Positions 1 to 7,353 of a stretch of 64,000 nucleotides of DNA are shown here, one piece after another. The notes beneath the pieces are model-generated. The model saw nothing but the letters and a program-made list of their open reading frames with translations. It had not been told where the DNA came from and did no database searches. Origin of the DNA: Chloroflexota bacterium (GTDB lineage Bacteria > Chloroflexota > Ktedonobacteria > Ktedonobacterales > JADMIN01). The stretch is from contig JAJPKE010000026.1 of assembly GCA_021323855.1 (NCBI GenBank), forward strand, positions 81,754 to 145,753, written 5' to 3'. The position numbers and the translations under genes are program-made. Every line of letters starts with the position of its first letter. Position 1 is the first letter of the stretch.

Positions 1-71
1 CCACCGGGGAGCGTCAGGTCCAAATGGGCATAGTTGCGAAAGTCGGTGAGACGCAGCCGCTCAACCCGCAT
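1..71 (-). CDS. recF: RecF N-terminus (partial, runs off the left edge)
   Basis: Only the first 23 codons are in the window. They read MRVERLRLTDFRNYAHLDL and then TLPG, which matches the start of RecF: beta strand, the invariant FRNY turn, then a second strand leading to the Walker A loop that would lie outside. RecF is the SMC-like ATPase that loads RecA at gapped DNA with RecO and RecR. The start is ATG at 69-71, preceded on this strand by a GAAGGGG-type ribosome binding site about seven bases away. The remaining ~350 residues cannot be checked. Identification rests on the FRNY signature and position at the N-terminus. Confidence 0.8.
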   Translation of the reverse strand, partial: MRVERLRLTDFRNYAHLDLTLPG

Positions 72-121
72 CAGGTACACCCCTTCTTCGTCCTCATCTG
101 TCAGATCAGGTCATGGTAGCC

Positions 122-130
122 ATTGTAGCA
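122..130 (-). promoter_or_regulatory. Putative extended -10 promoter of recF
   Basis: On the minus strand the sequence reads TGCTACAAT, an extended -10 element (TG, one base, TACAAT) about 50 bases before the recF ATG. There is no good -35 at 17 bases, which extended -10 promoters can do without. The same TGCTACAATGGC string occurs in front of fabH at 55212. Confidence 0.45.
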
Positions 131-247
131 GGCGTGGGAGTTCATCTTCCTCTGTCTTCCTGGTCTCTTCTTATCTCCTCTTATCTCTTTCCGGCAGAGG
201 CGGCAAAAACTGGCGAAATGGGTTTAAGGCTGAGGTGTGCGCGTTTG

Positions 248-318
248 TATGACAAAACTGTCAGCAAATGATGACAGAAAGATGCCTCCAACCTCCCAAT
301 TATGACAAAACTGTCAGC
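248..318. promoter_or_regulatory. Repeated operator-like element TGACA-N4-TGTCA
   Basis: An identical 18-base block occurs at 248-265 and 301-318. Its core is an inverted repeat, TGACA-AAAC-TGTCA. A further TGACAG half site lies at about 271-276. The two blocks are 53 bases apart (about five helical turns), which suits co-operative binding by a dimeric repressor. They lie upstream of recF on the minus strand, in a 500-base stretch (72-577) where I see no convincing gene. Regulator unknown. Confidence 0.5.
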
Positions 319-511
319 GAAAAATGGGGGATTTTCATGTGAAAGACAGCCAATATACGGTATACTTTCTTTCGTGATCGCGGTACTGGTGGTGGTGTGG
401 TTGAGGCACAGGCCAGCGATGTGGTGTGGTTGCTGTTGGGTGGTAGTGTCGTCTGGTGTCTGGTTTGCTGTGGTCACGCCTTCATAGCCCCCTTGCGGAT
501 GCAGAGCATAA

Positions 512-539
512 CCCCTTCTCCGCGAGGGGCTTTTCTTTG
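512..539 (+). terminator. Weak terminator-like hairpin
   Basis: CCCCT (512-516) and AGGGG (525-529) form a short stem followed by CTTTTCTTT. No forward gene is visible before it, so it may be incidental. Confidence 0.2.
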
Positions 540-548
540 CCGTTTTAA

Positions 549-592
549 GCTTCTATCACGCTTCTATCACGCTTCTATCACGCTTCTATCAC
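549..592. repeat. Four tandem copies of an 11-bp unit over the aroA stop codon
   Basis: The unit GCTTCTATCAC is repeated exactly four times. Read on the minus strand each unit is GTGATAGAAGC, which encodes the last residues of AroA (VIEA) and, at the junction, the TGA stop. The array therefore duplicates the 3' end of the gene beyond its stop codon without changing the protein. Confidence 0.9.
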
Positions 593-2023
593 GCGCACCT
601 CTGCGCCCAACACGCCGAGCGTCGTGAAGAATCCCGGATAGCTCTTGGCAACGGCGTCTGCGCCTGTAATGGTCAGCCCGTTGGCGCTACGCAGCGCGGC
701 GATGGCCAGCGCCTGCACCAGCCGGTGATCGTCATGTCCCTGCACAGTGACGCCACCAGCGATTCCCGCCGGTCGCCCACGCACCGTGATGCTCTCAGCG
801 CCAGGATGTGCATCTGCGCCAGCCAGTTGCAGTTCGGCGCAGAGGTCGCCAATGCGGTCGCTCTCCTTCAGCCGCAGCGTCGCCACTTGCTCGAAGCTGC
901 TTTCCCCTTCGGCAAAACAGGTGGCAGCCACCAGCGCCGGAACGCTATCAATGCAGGCGTCGCCGTCAATCCGTGCGCCACGCAAACGCCCACCCGTTGC
1001 TAGTTCGAGCGTTGCCAGAGTCATCCCTACTGGCGCATCTTCTGATGTGATCGGTGTGACGTGAATTGGCGCACCCATTGCGTGGAGCGCCGCCAGTAGC
1101 CCCTGCACATCTGCCTCGCCCGTGGGCAGGCGCGCCAACCGCAATGGCCTGCCCAACGTGAGCGCCGCCGCCACCAGCGCAGCCGCCGTTGGGCCGTCGC
1201 CCGGCACGTCGTAGACGCCCGCGCGAAACGTCTGCCCACCCGGCACACGAAACCGCAGGAGATCGGGTGACGCTTCAGCCTGGATGCCAGCCGCCGCCAG
1301 CGCCCGCAACGTCGCATATATCAGTGGTTGCGAGCGCAACCCATCCACGACCTGAATATCGAGTCCCAGCGGCAGCAGCGGCGCAAGATAGAGCAACGCG
1401 CTGAGGTACTGTGAACTGCGCGCGCCGGAGACCTTGACCACGCCTCCTCCATGCCGCTGGCTGCCATACAGTGTAATCGGCAACTGGCCATCTGGACCGC
1501 CTGACTCTGACTCGACGCCAAGCGATGCCAGCGAATGCAGCAGATCGGCATTTGGGCGACGGCCCAGCGAATCAGGATGATCGGTGACGAAGGATATTTC
1601 GGGTAGCAGCGCGCCGAGGCCCAGCAGCAGCCGCAGCACCGCGCCAGCATTCCCCACGTTGAGCGTGCCATCCGGCGGAGCTATCAACCGCCCGCCAGTG
1701 CCCTGTACCCGCGCCTGCCATGTAGGTATGCCCGATGTCTCTTGTACGGCTGGCTCCCACGCGACCTGCGCGCCCAGCGCCCGCAACGCCCGCACCAGCA
1801 CAGCGGTATCGTCGCTCAGCGCGGGGAAGCGCACGATGCTTTCACCCTCCGCCAGTAGCGCATTCAAAAGGTAGCGCAGGGTATAGTACTTCGAGCCGGG
1901 TAACTCGATGGCGACCGGCCCGTGCTGCTGACCTTCAATACGCTTCGCGCCGCGCACGAACACGGTATGCGGCGAGCGCTCATCTACCGGAAGATCAGCA
2001 TTTTTCTGTAGGGGTGTTGACAT
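578..2023 (-). CDS. aroA: 3-phosphoshikimate 1-carboxyvinyltransferase (EPSP synthase), variant
   Basis: Condenses shikimate-3-phosphate and PEP in the shikimate pathway (cytoplasm). At 481 residues it is longer than the usual ~430. Family motifs visible: PGSK at 42-45, GNAG region, RRPN for the RPM/RPI arginine, GARSSQYLSALL (SSQ substrate-binding), the DSVP aspartate, LRLKESDRI, and HDDHR near the C-terminus, so both substrate sites look intact. Odd: the first loop is PGSKYYTLR rather than PGSKSxTxR; the serine after Lys45 (E. coli Ser23, a shikimate-3-phosphate contact) is tyrosine, while Lys and Arg are kept. GNAGT is GNAGA. Start ATG at 2021-2023 has only a weak GAAAG ribosome site. It could be an EPSP synthase relative with a shifted substrate. 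Confidence 0.85.
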   Translation of the reverse strand: MSTPLQKNADLPVDERSPHTVFVRGAKRIEGQQHGPVAIELPGSKYYTLRYLLNALLAEGESIVRFPALSDDTAVLVRALRALGAQVAWEPAVQETSGIPTWQARVQGTGGRLIAPPDGTLNVGNAGAVLRLLLGLGALLPEISFVTDHPDSLGRRPNADLLHSLASLGVESESGGPDGQLPITLYGSQRHGGGVVKVSGARSSQYLSALLYLAPLLPLGLDIQVVDGLRSQPLIYATLRALAAAGIQAEASPDLLRFRVPGGQTFRAGVYDVPGDGPTAAALVAAALTLGRPLRLARLPTGEADVQGLLAALHAMGAPIHVTPITSEDAPVGMTLATLELATGGRLRGARIDGDACIDSVPALVAATCFAEGESSFEQVATLRLKESDRIGDLCAELQLAGADAHPGAESITVRGRPAGIAGGVTVQGHDDHRLVQALAIAALRSANGLTITGADAVAKSYPGFFTTLGVLGAEVRVIEA

Positions 2024-2249
2024 AGTGACATACTTTCAGGCATACTTTGGTTTCCCACTACTATTGTACGCCACTGTCCTCATAAACAATGGAGTTGTGA
2101 GGAGGGCAGATTGCGCTGTTCGCGGACGCCCTGGTATGAAACCTGCCGTGTAAATGTCTCCTGGCAGCAGGTATCCAGATAGACCGCGAACCGTGTTTCG
2201 TCAGGCGAATTGTCCGATAGCTGTGCGCTACAGGTGAGGGGAGAAACGT

Positions 2250-2711
2250 ATGGACGCATTCAATGATGGGTGGAATGAACGTCGTAGTTCGCGCTCCGTC
2301 TCAGCATCGGCGGGCGCCAGACGCGACTATGTGCTGGTGATTGACGATGATCCGGGCATCGTTGATCTCCTGGTGGCGCTGCTGCATGAAGATGAAGGGT
2401 TTCCGGTGCGCACCGCGCATAGTGTGGGGCAGGTCTTGGCGCAGACACCGCCAGAGCCGCCGGGCCTGATCCTCCTTGATATGACATTGCCGGGCGAAGA
2501 AAGCGATGCGCTCGCGTCACGCTTGCGGCTGCTGCCCGGTTGGGACGATACCCCCATCGTCCTCTGCTCCGGGCAGGACTATCTGCACGAGATTGCGCTA
2601 CGTGTCGGCGCGGCTGGCTATCTGAGCAAACCATTCTCGCTCGATACTGTCGCAGAACTGGCGCACCGCTATTTGCCGGACCCGCTGCAACGCGATCCAC
2701 ACTTCCCGTAG
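2250..2711 (+). CDS. Single-domain response regulator (receiver only)
   Basis: 153 residues: an unstructured Ser/Arg-rich N-terminus of about 27 residues and then one receiver domain. Visible are the acidic pocket IDDDPG (~31-36), the phospho-acceptor Asp in LLDMTLPG (~76), the Ser of VLCSG and the Lys of YLSKPF. There is no output domain, so it would act by protein-protein contact or in a phosphorelay, like CheY or Spo0F. No histidine kinase is adjacent. A GAGGGGAG ribosome site stands seven bases before the ATG. A second receiver-only protein is at 52055. Confidence 0.85.
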   Translation: MDAFNDGWNERRSSRSVSASAGARRDYVLVIDDDPGIVDLLVALLHEDEGFPVRTAHSVGQVLAQTPPEPPGLILLDMTLPGEESDALASRLRLLPGWDDTPIVLCSGQDYLHEIALRVGAAGYLSKPFSLDTVAELAHRYLPDPLQRDPHFP

Positions 2712-2794
2712 CACGTCCTGATCTGGGCGCAACATGCCGCATGGTGGCGCATGGTATAGTACCTGGGCGGATTGCCGAGTGTGGAGGGAAGATG

Positions 2795-3640
2795 ATGCCC
2801 CAGGGCGCTGTATTGCTGGATGGCCGTCGCCTGGCTGATGAATTGCGGGCGCAGTTGTTGCGCACTGCCGCGCGCCGCGCCGAGGAACGCGGGCGTCCGG
2901 TGTGCATCGCGCTCGTGGCGGTGGGCGACGACCCGACGGCGGCGCTCTACGCCGGGCAGGTGGCGCGTTCCTGCCTGCGCACCGGCCTGGATTGCCTCTT
3001 GCGCTCGTTTCCCGTCAGCACCACTGAGATGCAGCTACGCGCGGCGGTGGAACACCTGGGCGCGCAGGACGAGGTTGACGGCGTGGTGTTGCTGCTGCCG
3101 CTGCCCGCGCATATCCGCCAGCGCGTTGTCACGGAAGTATTGCCACCGGAGAAGGATATTGACGGCCTGGGTCCGCGCAACGCCGGGCATCTGATGCTCG
3201 GCTTTCCCAGCTTCGTGCCCAGCACCGCAGACGCCGCGCTGGAACTCCTGCGCCACGCGGGCATCCCATTGCAGGGGCAGAACGCCGTGGTCGTTGGGCG
3301 CGGCACCGCCGGCGGCAAGCCCGCCGCGCTGCTCTTCCTGCGTGAGAACGCCACCGTCACCCTCTGCCACTCGCGCACGCCCGACCTCGCTGGCATCACA
3401 CGGCAGGCAGATATTCTCTTCAGCAGCGTGGGACGCTATCACTGCATCACCGGCGCGATGGTCAAGCCGGGCGCGGTGGTACTGGACGCAGGCATGAACT
3501 CAGTGGATGGGCGGCTGGTCGGTGATGTCGAGTTCGCCTCTGTGCGCAAGGTCGCCAGCTATGTCACGCCGGTTCCCGGTGGACTCGGCCCGCTGACCAA
3601 TCTGATGCTGATTCGCCATGCGCTGATCGGCCCCTCGTAA
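2795..3640 (+). CDS. folD: FolD-like protein with altered active site
   Basis: Overall a FolD (methylene-THF dehydrogenase/cyclohydrolase) fold and length, 281 residues: VAVGDDPTAALY (N-terminal domain), LLLPLP, PPEKDIDG, a Rossmann segment VVVGRGTAGGKP, and the C-terminal ASYVTPVPGGLGPLT. However the catalytic lysine of YVxxK (E. coli Lys54) aligns with Val56, the glutamine of QLPLP (Gln98) is Leu100, and the PCTPxG motif is PSTADA. The aspartates of KDIDG and the PVPGGxGPxT loop remain. This argues for loss of cyclohydrolase activity or a different reaction; a normal folD may be elsewhere. Start: GGAGGGA is better spaced for ATG 2795 than for ATG 2792. A strong hairpin terminator follows. 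Confidence 0.8.
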   Translation: MPQGAVLLDGRRLADELRAQLLRTAARRAEERGRPVCIALVAVGDDPTAALYAGQVARSCLRTGLDCLLRSFPVSTTEMQLRAAVEHLGAQDEVDGVVLLLPLPAHIRQRVVTEVLPPEKDIDGLGPRNAGHLMLGFPSFVPSTADAALELLRHAGIPLQGQNAVVVGRGTAGGKPAALLFLRENATVTLCHSRTPDLAGITRQADILFSSVGRYHCITGAMVKPGAVVLDAGMNSVDGRLVGDVEFASVRKVASYVTPVPGGLGPLTNLMLIRHALIGPS

Positions 3641-3649
3641 CAAGTGCCG

Positions 3650-3689
3650 GTCGCTCACACGCAGGAAGTGGTGTGAGCGACATCTTTGT
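3650..3689 (+). terminator. Rho-independent terminator after the folD-like gene
   Basis: GTCGCTCACAC (3650-3660) and GTGTGAGCGAC (3671-3681) pair perfectly over 11 bases with a ten-base loop, then ATCTTTGTATT. Confidence 0.7.
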
Positions 3690-3828
3690 ATTGCCAACAC
3701 TCACACTGCGCCTGTGCGCCAGGGCATAGGAACACGCGCCTCCTTCCTCTACACTAGATGACAACGATACTGCGGTCTGCGCCAGCGACCCATCTCTTGT
3801 TCGTCATGTTCGAGGAGGATTCGGTCTC

Positions 3829-5244
3829 ATGCGTCCTATTACTGGTATTTTCGCCGTGCGCACTCTACGCCGCACAATCTCGGTCTCACGCGCCGGAGTC
3901 GTCATGGTGCCGTTGCTGGCGGTGTTGCTGCTCAGCGCCTGCACCACCACCAGTGGAACTGTGGGGAATAATCCTCACAATGCTGGCAATCCCAACGCGC
4001 CCATCACCAGCGGCCAGCCGCCCACACCCACGGTTTCTTCTGCCGATGCCACGCCGACGCCGCTCCCACCGCCGCCCACCTCAGCCACCGATTGCTCGCA
4101 GGTGCCAGGATTCAGCGGGGCGGGCGCGGCCAGCGCGGGCAGCGAGTTCAGCGACGTATCGTTCCCCAGCGGCTCCGTCAGCACCACCGGCAGCACCTTT
4201 ACCGATGTCTATACATTCCAGATCATCAATGTTTGCACCAACAACAGCGACGCCAATAGCGTGCGCAACTTCTTTTCCAGCAACCTGCCGGGATATGGCT
4301 GGGGGCAGAGCGCGACCTATCCTTATCACGGCAACGTTGCCAGCAATTGCGGCGACCCGTATTGCTGGCGCAAGGCGAACGGTGTCGTGCGCTACGTTTC
4401 GCTGGAAAACGTCAATTCCACCGGCTCACTGGCCGTCTATTCGTTGCGGCTGGCGACGGCTCCCACGCCGACCTTCAATATGGTGGATCGCTATAACAGC
4501 CAGAATGTGCCGCAGGGAACAACCGTCACGGTGACGGCAAGCTGTGGCAACGGCGAGCAGATGGTCGGCGGCGGCTATTGGATTTCCGACAGCAATGTCA
4601 TATATGAGCCTGGGGAGAGCTATCCCTCCAGCGCGAGCGCCTGGACCTCCGCCATCCAGAACAACTCACCGCAGACGATGCAGCTCTGGACGTATGTGGA
4701 ATGTGTCCAGGCCAATTTCCCTCTCAACGTGCAGATTCTCAGCAAGTCGCTCTCGCTGGCGGCTGGCGGGATGGCGCCGGTCTATACAGAGTGCCCAGCG
4801 TCGGCAACCGTGGCTGTGGGCGGCGGATTCCGCACCTCTGACCCCAGCGGCCTCACCGGTTGGGCAGTCACCTCGACGCCAGGAGTTGATTTCGATAGCA
4901 ATGCCTGGACGGTCAATGTGCAGGCCAAGTTCGGCGCGCTCACCGAAACGACCTACCTGCTCTGCGCCAGCGCCAATGCCGTCTCATCGCGCATTGCATA
5001 TAGCTCGATCCATGCGATTGGCCCAAGCGGCTATGACAACCAGGTGCTTACCTGCAACGCGAACGAGTATGCGACCGATGGCGGTTTTACCTACAATCTG
5101 GGCAGCGAGGGGAACGTCTTCTATTACATGAGCGCGCCTGCGAGCGCATCTACCTGGATAGCCTATTCCTACAACCGCGACTCATCTTCGTCGCACGACA
5201 TCTCTTCTGCGACGTTCTGCGTGACGCCCAATCCCGTCTTCTAA
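3829..5244 (+). CDS. Surface lipoprotein with four-cysteine domain and three C-terminal repeats
   Basis: 471 residues. A lipoprotein signal: basic start, hydrophobic stretch 23-36, lipobox LLSAC with Cys38, then a Pro/Thr-rich tether to ~86. Residues ~87-212 form a domain shared with the lipoprotein at 5572, with four conserved cysteines (89, 136, 174, 179) and signature words QVPGF, AGAASAG, YPYHGN, CW, and AVYSLRLA. Residues ~225-471 hold three repeats of about 65 residues, each with an early Cys, a GGG or GG turn (VGGGYW, VGGGFRT, TDGGFTY), a Trp and a late Cys. I do not recognise a named family. Likely anchored outside the membrane; function unknown. GAGGA precedes the ATG. Confidence 0.75.
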   Translation: MRPITGIFAVRTLRRTISVSRAGVVMVPLLAVLLLSACTTTSGTVGNNPHNAGNPNAPITSGQPPTPTVSSADATPTPLPPPPTSATDCSQVPGFSGAGAASAGSEFSDVSFPSGSVSTTGSTFTDVYTFQIINVCTNNSDANSVRNFFSSNLPGYGWGQSATYPYHGNVASNCGDPYCWRKANGVVRYVSLENVNSTGSLAVYSLRLATAPTPTFNMVDRYNSQNVPQGTTVTVTASCGNGEQMVGGGYWISDSNVIYEPGESYPSSASAWTSAIQNNSPQTMQLWTYVECVQANFPLNVQILSKSLSLAAGGMAPVYTECPASATVAVGGGFRTSDPSGLTGWAVTSTPGVDFDSNAWTVNVQAKFGALTETTYLLCASANAVSSRIAYSSIHAIGPSGYDNQVLTCNANEYATDGGFTYNLGSEGNVFYYMSAPASASTWIAYSYNRDSSSSHDISSATFCVTPNPVF

Positions 5245-5272
5245 GCAGTTACTTCTCCGGCGAGAGCCAGCA

Positions 5273-5318
5273 AGGGGCGAGCACATCCACGCCGGTGTGC
5301 CCGCCCCTGTGTATTTGT
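5273..5318 (+). terminator. Terminator-like hairpin after the first lipoprotein
   Basis: AGGGGCG (5273-5279) pairs with CGCCCCT (5302-5308) and GCACA (5281-5285) with TGTGC (5296-5300), followed by GTGTATTTG. The remaining stretch to 5571 holds the direct repeats listed next and otherwise nothing I can name. Confidence 0.5.
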
Positions 5319-5481
5319 AAATTCCGCAAAAAGGACTAGCCAAAACAGCGATGATGTGGGAAGATAGGAGGCATCATTTCATCGCATATCCGGTGGCGCG
5401 TCTGAGGCCGGAATCCCGACCCCTATAACGGTTTTGCGCGCAAGGGTGGCGCCCAACGATAGTGGCGCGCTCAGCATGTAG

Positions 5482-5548
5482 AGTGTGTTTGGCGTGTTTG
5501 GCATATGTAGCGATTTGGCAGTTGTAGTGTGTTTGGCGTGTTTGGCAT
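5482..5548. repeat. Pair of 23-bp direct repeats before the second lipoprotein
   Basis: The same 23-base string, itself built from GTGTTTGGC-type ninemers, occurs at 5482-5504 and 5526-5548, 44 bases apart (about four helical turns). It sits just upstream of the ribosome binding site at 5556 and may be a binding site or a leader duplication. Confidence 0.7.
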
Positions 5549-5571
5549 GTTGTGCGGAGGGGTGTATTTTG

Positions 5572-6501
5572 ATGCAATTCCTACAGCAAACACTGCGCTC
5601 CAGAGGTGGCCTGTTTCCTGCTCCGTCCGTTGCTCTCCTGATCCTCATGCTATTGCTGGCGTTGCTCCTCAGCGCCTGTGGCGCTGCCGGTGGCGCCGCC
5701 GCCAGCAATACGCCCCAGGCGACGTTGCCCCCCGCGACACCACCCACCAGTGCCATCCCCGGCGGGCCGCCCACCGTCACCCCGCCAGCAGCAGCCGCGA
5801 ACTGTGCGCAAGTGCCGGGGTTTGCGAACGCGGGGGCCGCCTCGGCGGGGACGGTGTTCTCCGATATCATCTTCCCTGCCAATTCCATCGGTTTCACCAT
5901 GCAGACGCCCGAAGATCATAGCTATCTCTTTCAACTCATCGCCATCTGTACGCCAGGAATGAAGGCCAGCGACGTGACCAACGCCATCGCCAATAACTTG
6001 CTGGGCAATGGCTGGGTGCAGAGCGCAGGCTATCCCTATCATGGCAATCCCGCCGCGAACTGTAATGACGCCAACTGCTGGCACAAAGACTTCCGCTATA
6101 TCGCGCTGGAAGGCGCCAGCACCGCTGGCAGCGTCGCCGTCTACACGCTGCGGCTGGCGATCACGCCGTATAGCCAAACGCAGAGCGTGAGCCAGGGCGC
6201 AGGGGTGCCGCTGGAACCGGAAAACGGCAATGATCTCACCTGGTCCGGCGGCCAAATCTCGCCATCCGGGACCGCTACGTTGGTCAACATCGGTGTGACG
6301 AACTTCGATAGCGTCACGCTGAGCCAGTTGCAAAGCCTGCGTTACAGCACCCTTCCACTGGCGGGCGGCGCAAGCAACGCGCTGGTGACGGGAGATGTGT
6401 TCGCTGTTCACGATCAGGCGGGACACTACAGCAAAGTGCAGGTTGTCTCCTATGGCAGCACGCTCCAACTCAAATGGGTCGTCTACCGCGCCACCTTCTA
6501 G
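5572..6501 (+). CDS. Lipoprotein, paralogue of the one at 3829
   Basis: 309 residues from ATG 5572, chosen because GGAGGGG lies nine bases before it; in-frame upstream codons lack such a site. Signal with lipobox LLSAC (Cys36), Pro/Thr/Ala tether, then the shared domain at ~76-198 with cysteines 78, 126, 164 and 169 aligned with those of the neighbour and the same YPYHGN and CW words. The C-terminal ~100 residues differ from the neighbour and lack its GGG repeats. Probably a product of local duplication followed by swap of the C-terminal part. Function unknown. It ends at a strong bidirectional hairpin. Confidence 0.75.
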   Translation: MQFLQQTLRSRGGLFPAPSVALLILMLLLALLLSACGAAGGAAASNTPQATLPPATPPTSAIPGGPPTVTPPAAAANCAQVPGFANAGAASAGTVFSDIIFPANSIGFTMQTPEDHSYLFQLIAICTPGMKASDVTNAIANNLLGNGWVQSAGYPYHGNPAANCNDANCWHKDFRYIALEGASTAGSVAVYTLRLAITPYSQTQSVSQGAGVPLEPENGNDLTWSGGQISPSGTATLVNIGVTNFDSVTLSQLQSLRYSTLPLAGGASNALVTGDVFAVHDQAGHYSKVQVVSYGSTLQLKWVVYRATF

Positions 6502-6533
6502 CGTCCGCCGTCTGTCATTACGATAGAACAAAG

Positions 6534-6576
6534 GGCCGGCATCCCTAAAATATCCAGGGATGCCGGCCTTGTTTCC
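6534..6576. terminator. Bidirectional terminator between convergent genes
   Basis: GGCCGGCATCCCT (6534-6546) and AGGGATGCCGGCC (6556-6568) form a perfect 13-bp stem with a nine-base AT-rich loop; T-rich on one side and A-rich on the other. It separates the lipoprotein ending at 6501 from the convergent one ending at 6584. Confidence 0.9.
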
Positions 6577-6583
6577 TGTTCGG

Positions 6584-7324
6584 TTATTGCGCGACTGCCT
6601 GGAAGACGATCACTTCGCTGAAGCTGAGACCATCCACCTGATAGGCGTAGCATCCGGGCGCTTGCAGGCGCGTGAAGGTAATCCAGGTGGGCCAGGAAGG
6701 TGCGGTCGCGCCGCCGCCTGTGAGATGTAACTCGTCGAGAATGGGTTCAGTCCCCTCTGGGTTGCTGTGTCCCTGGCCCAGACCGCCATTGAAACGCACG
6801 GCGTGCGTCCCATCCAGTTGCTTGCCGCGAATCAAGACCGGACCCGTATACGCTGGCGCGATTTGCCAGTAGACTTTTGCGCCGCCCCAGCCGCTGCTCG
6901 CGTCTCCCAGCGAGGCGGCGTCCACAAATGCGAGCGCCTGCGCGGACCCTTGCGCTGCGGCTATGTAGACGGGGCCGGCGCCGATTGTCGTGGCGTAATC
7001 CGGTGAGATATGCTGTTGCGCTGCCGTGACGGGGCATGTCGCGCCGGGCGCCACCACCGGAAGCTGAAGCGGCTTGCTGGCGAGCGTCGCCCAGACGCTT
7101 GCGGGCACCGTTTGCGTTGCCATACCCGTCGCTGTGGCGCGCGGCGGAGTGGCTGTGGCGCCGTCGCCGCTGTGTGCGCCACCCGGACCACTCGTGCTAC
7201 CAGCGCAGGCCGTCATCAGCAGCGCGATGAGCAGGAGCGAACCGCCCCAGCCACCAAACCGCCATAGCAGATGCCGCGCTTGTCCCGCCGGTTCAGCCCG
7301 TTTCGCCGTGATTGCCTGTGCCAT
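6584..7324 (-). CDS. Lipoprotein of unknown function
   Basis: 246 residues from ATG 7324, favoured by AGGGGG six bases upstream; an earlier ATG at 7357 overlaps the stop of the upstream gene as ATGA and would add 11 residues. Basic/aromatic start, hydrophobic core and lipobox LMTAC with Cys40, then a Gly/Thr/Ala tether. The rest (~75-246) is a compact secreted domain with a Cys pair and phrases such as PVLIRGKQLDG and WITFTRLQAPGCYAYQVDG, which suggest a beta-sandwich. No family recognised. Probably co-transcribed with the secreted propeller protein upstream. Confidence 0.7.
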   Translation of the reverse strand: MAQAITAKRAEPAGQARHLLWRFGGWGGSLLLIALLMTACAGSTSGPGGAHSGDGATATPPRATATGMATQTVPASVWATLASKPLQLPVVAPGATCPVTAAQQHISPDYATTIGAGPVYIAAAQGSAQALAFVDAASLGDASSGWGGAKVYWQIAPAYTGPVLIRGKQLDGTHAVRFNGGLGQGHSNPEGTEPILDELHLTGGGATAPSWPTWITFTRLQAPGCYAYQVDGLSFSEVIVFQAVAQ

Positions 7325-7353
7325 GATGTGCCCCCTGCAAGAATCTGTGACAA

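Noticed and set aside
181..477. A 98-codon minus-strand frame in the recF upstream region
   Set aside because: It covers the twin operator-like repeats, has no ribosome site and resembles no protein family.
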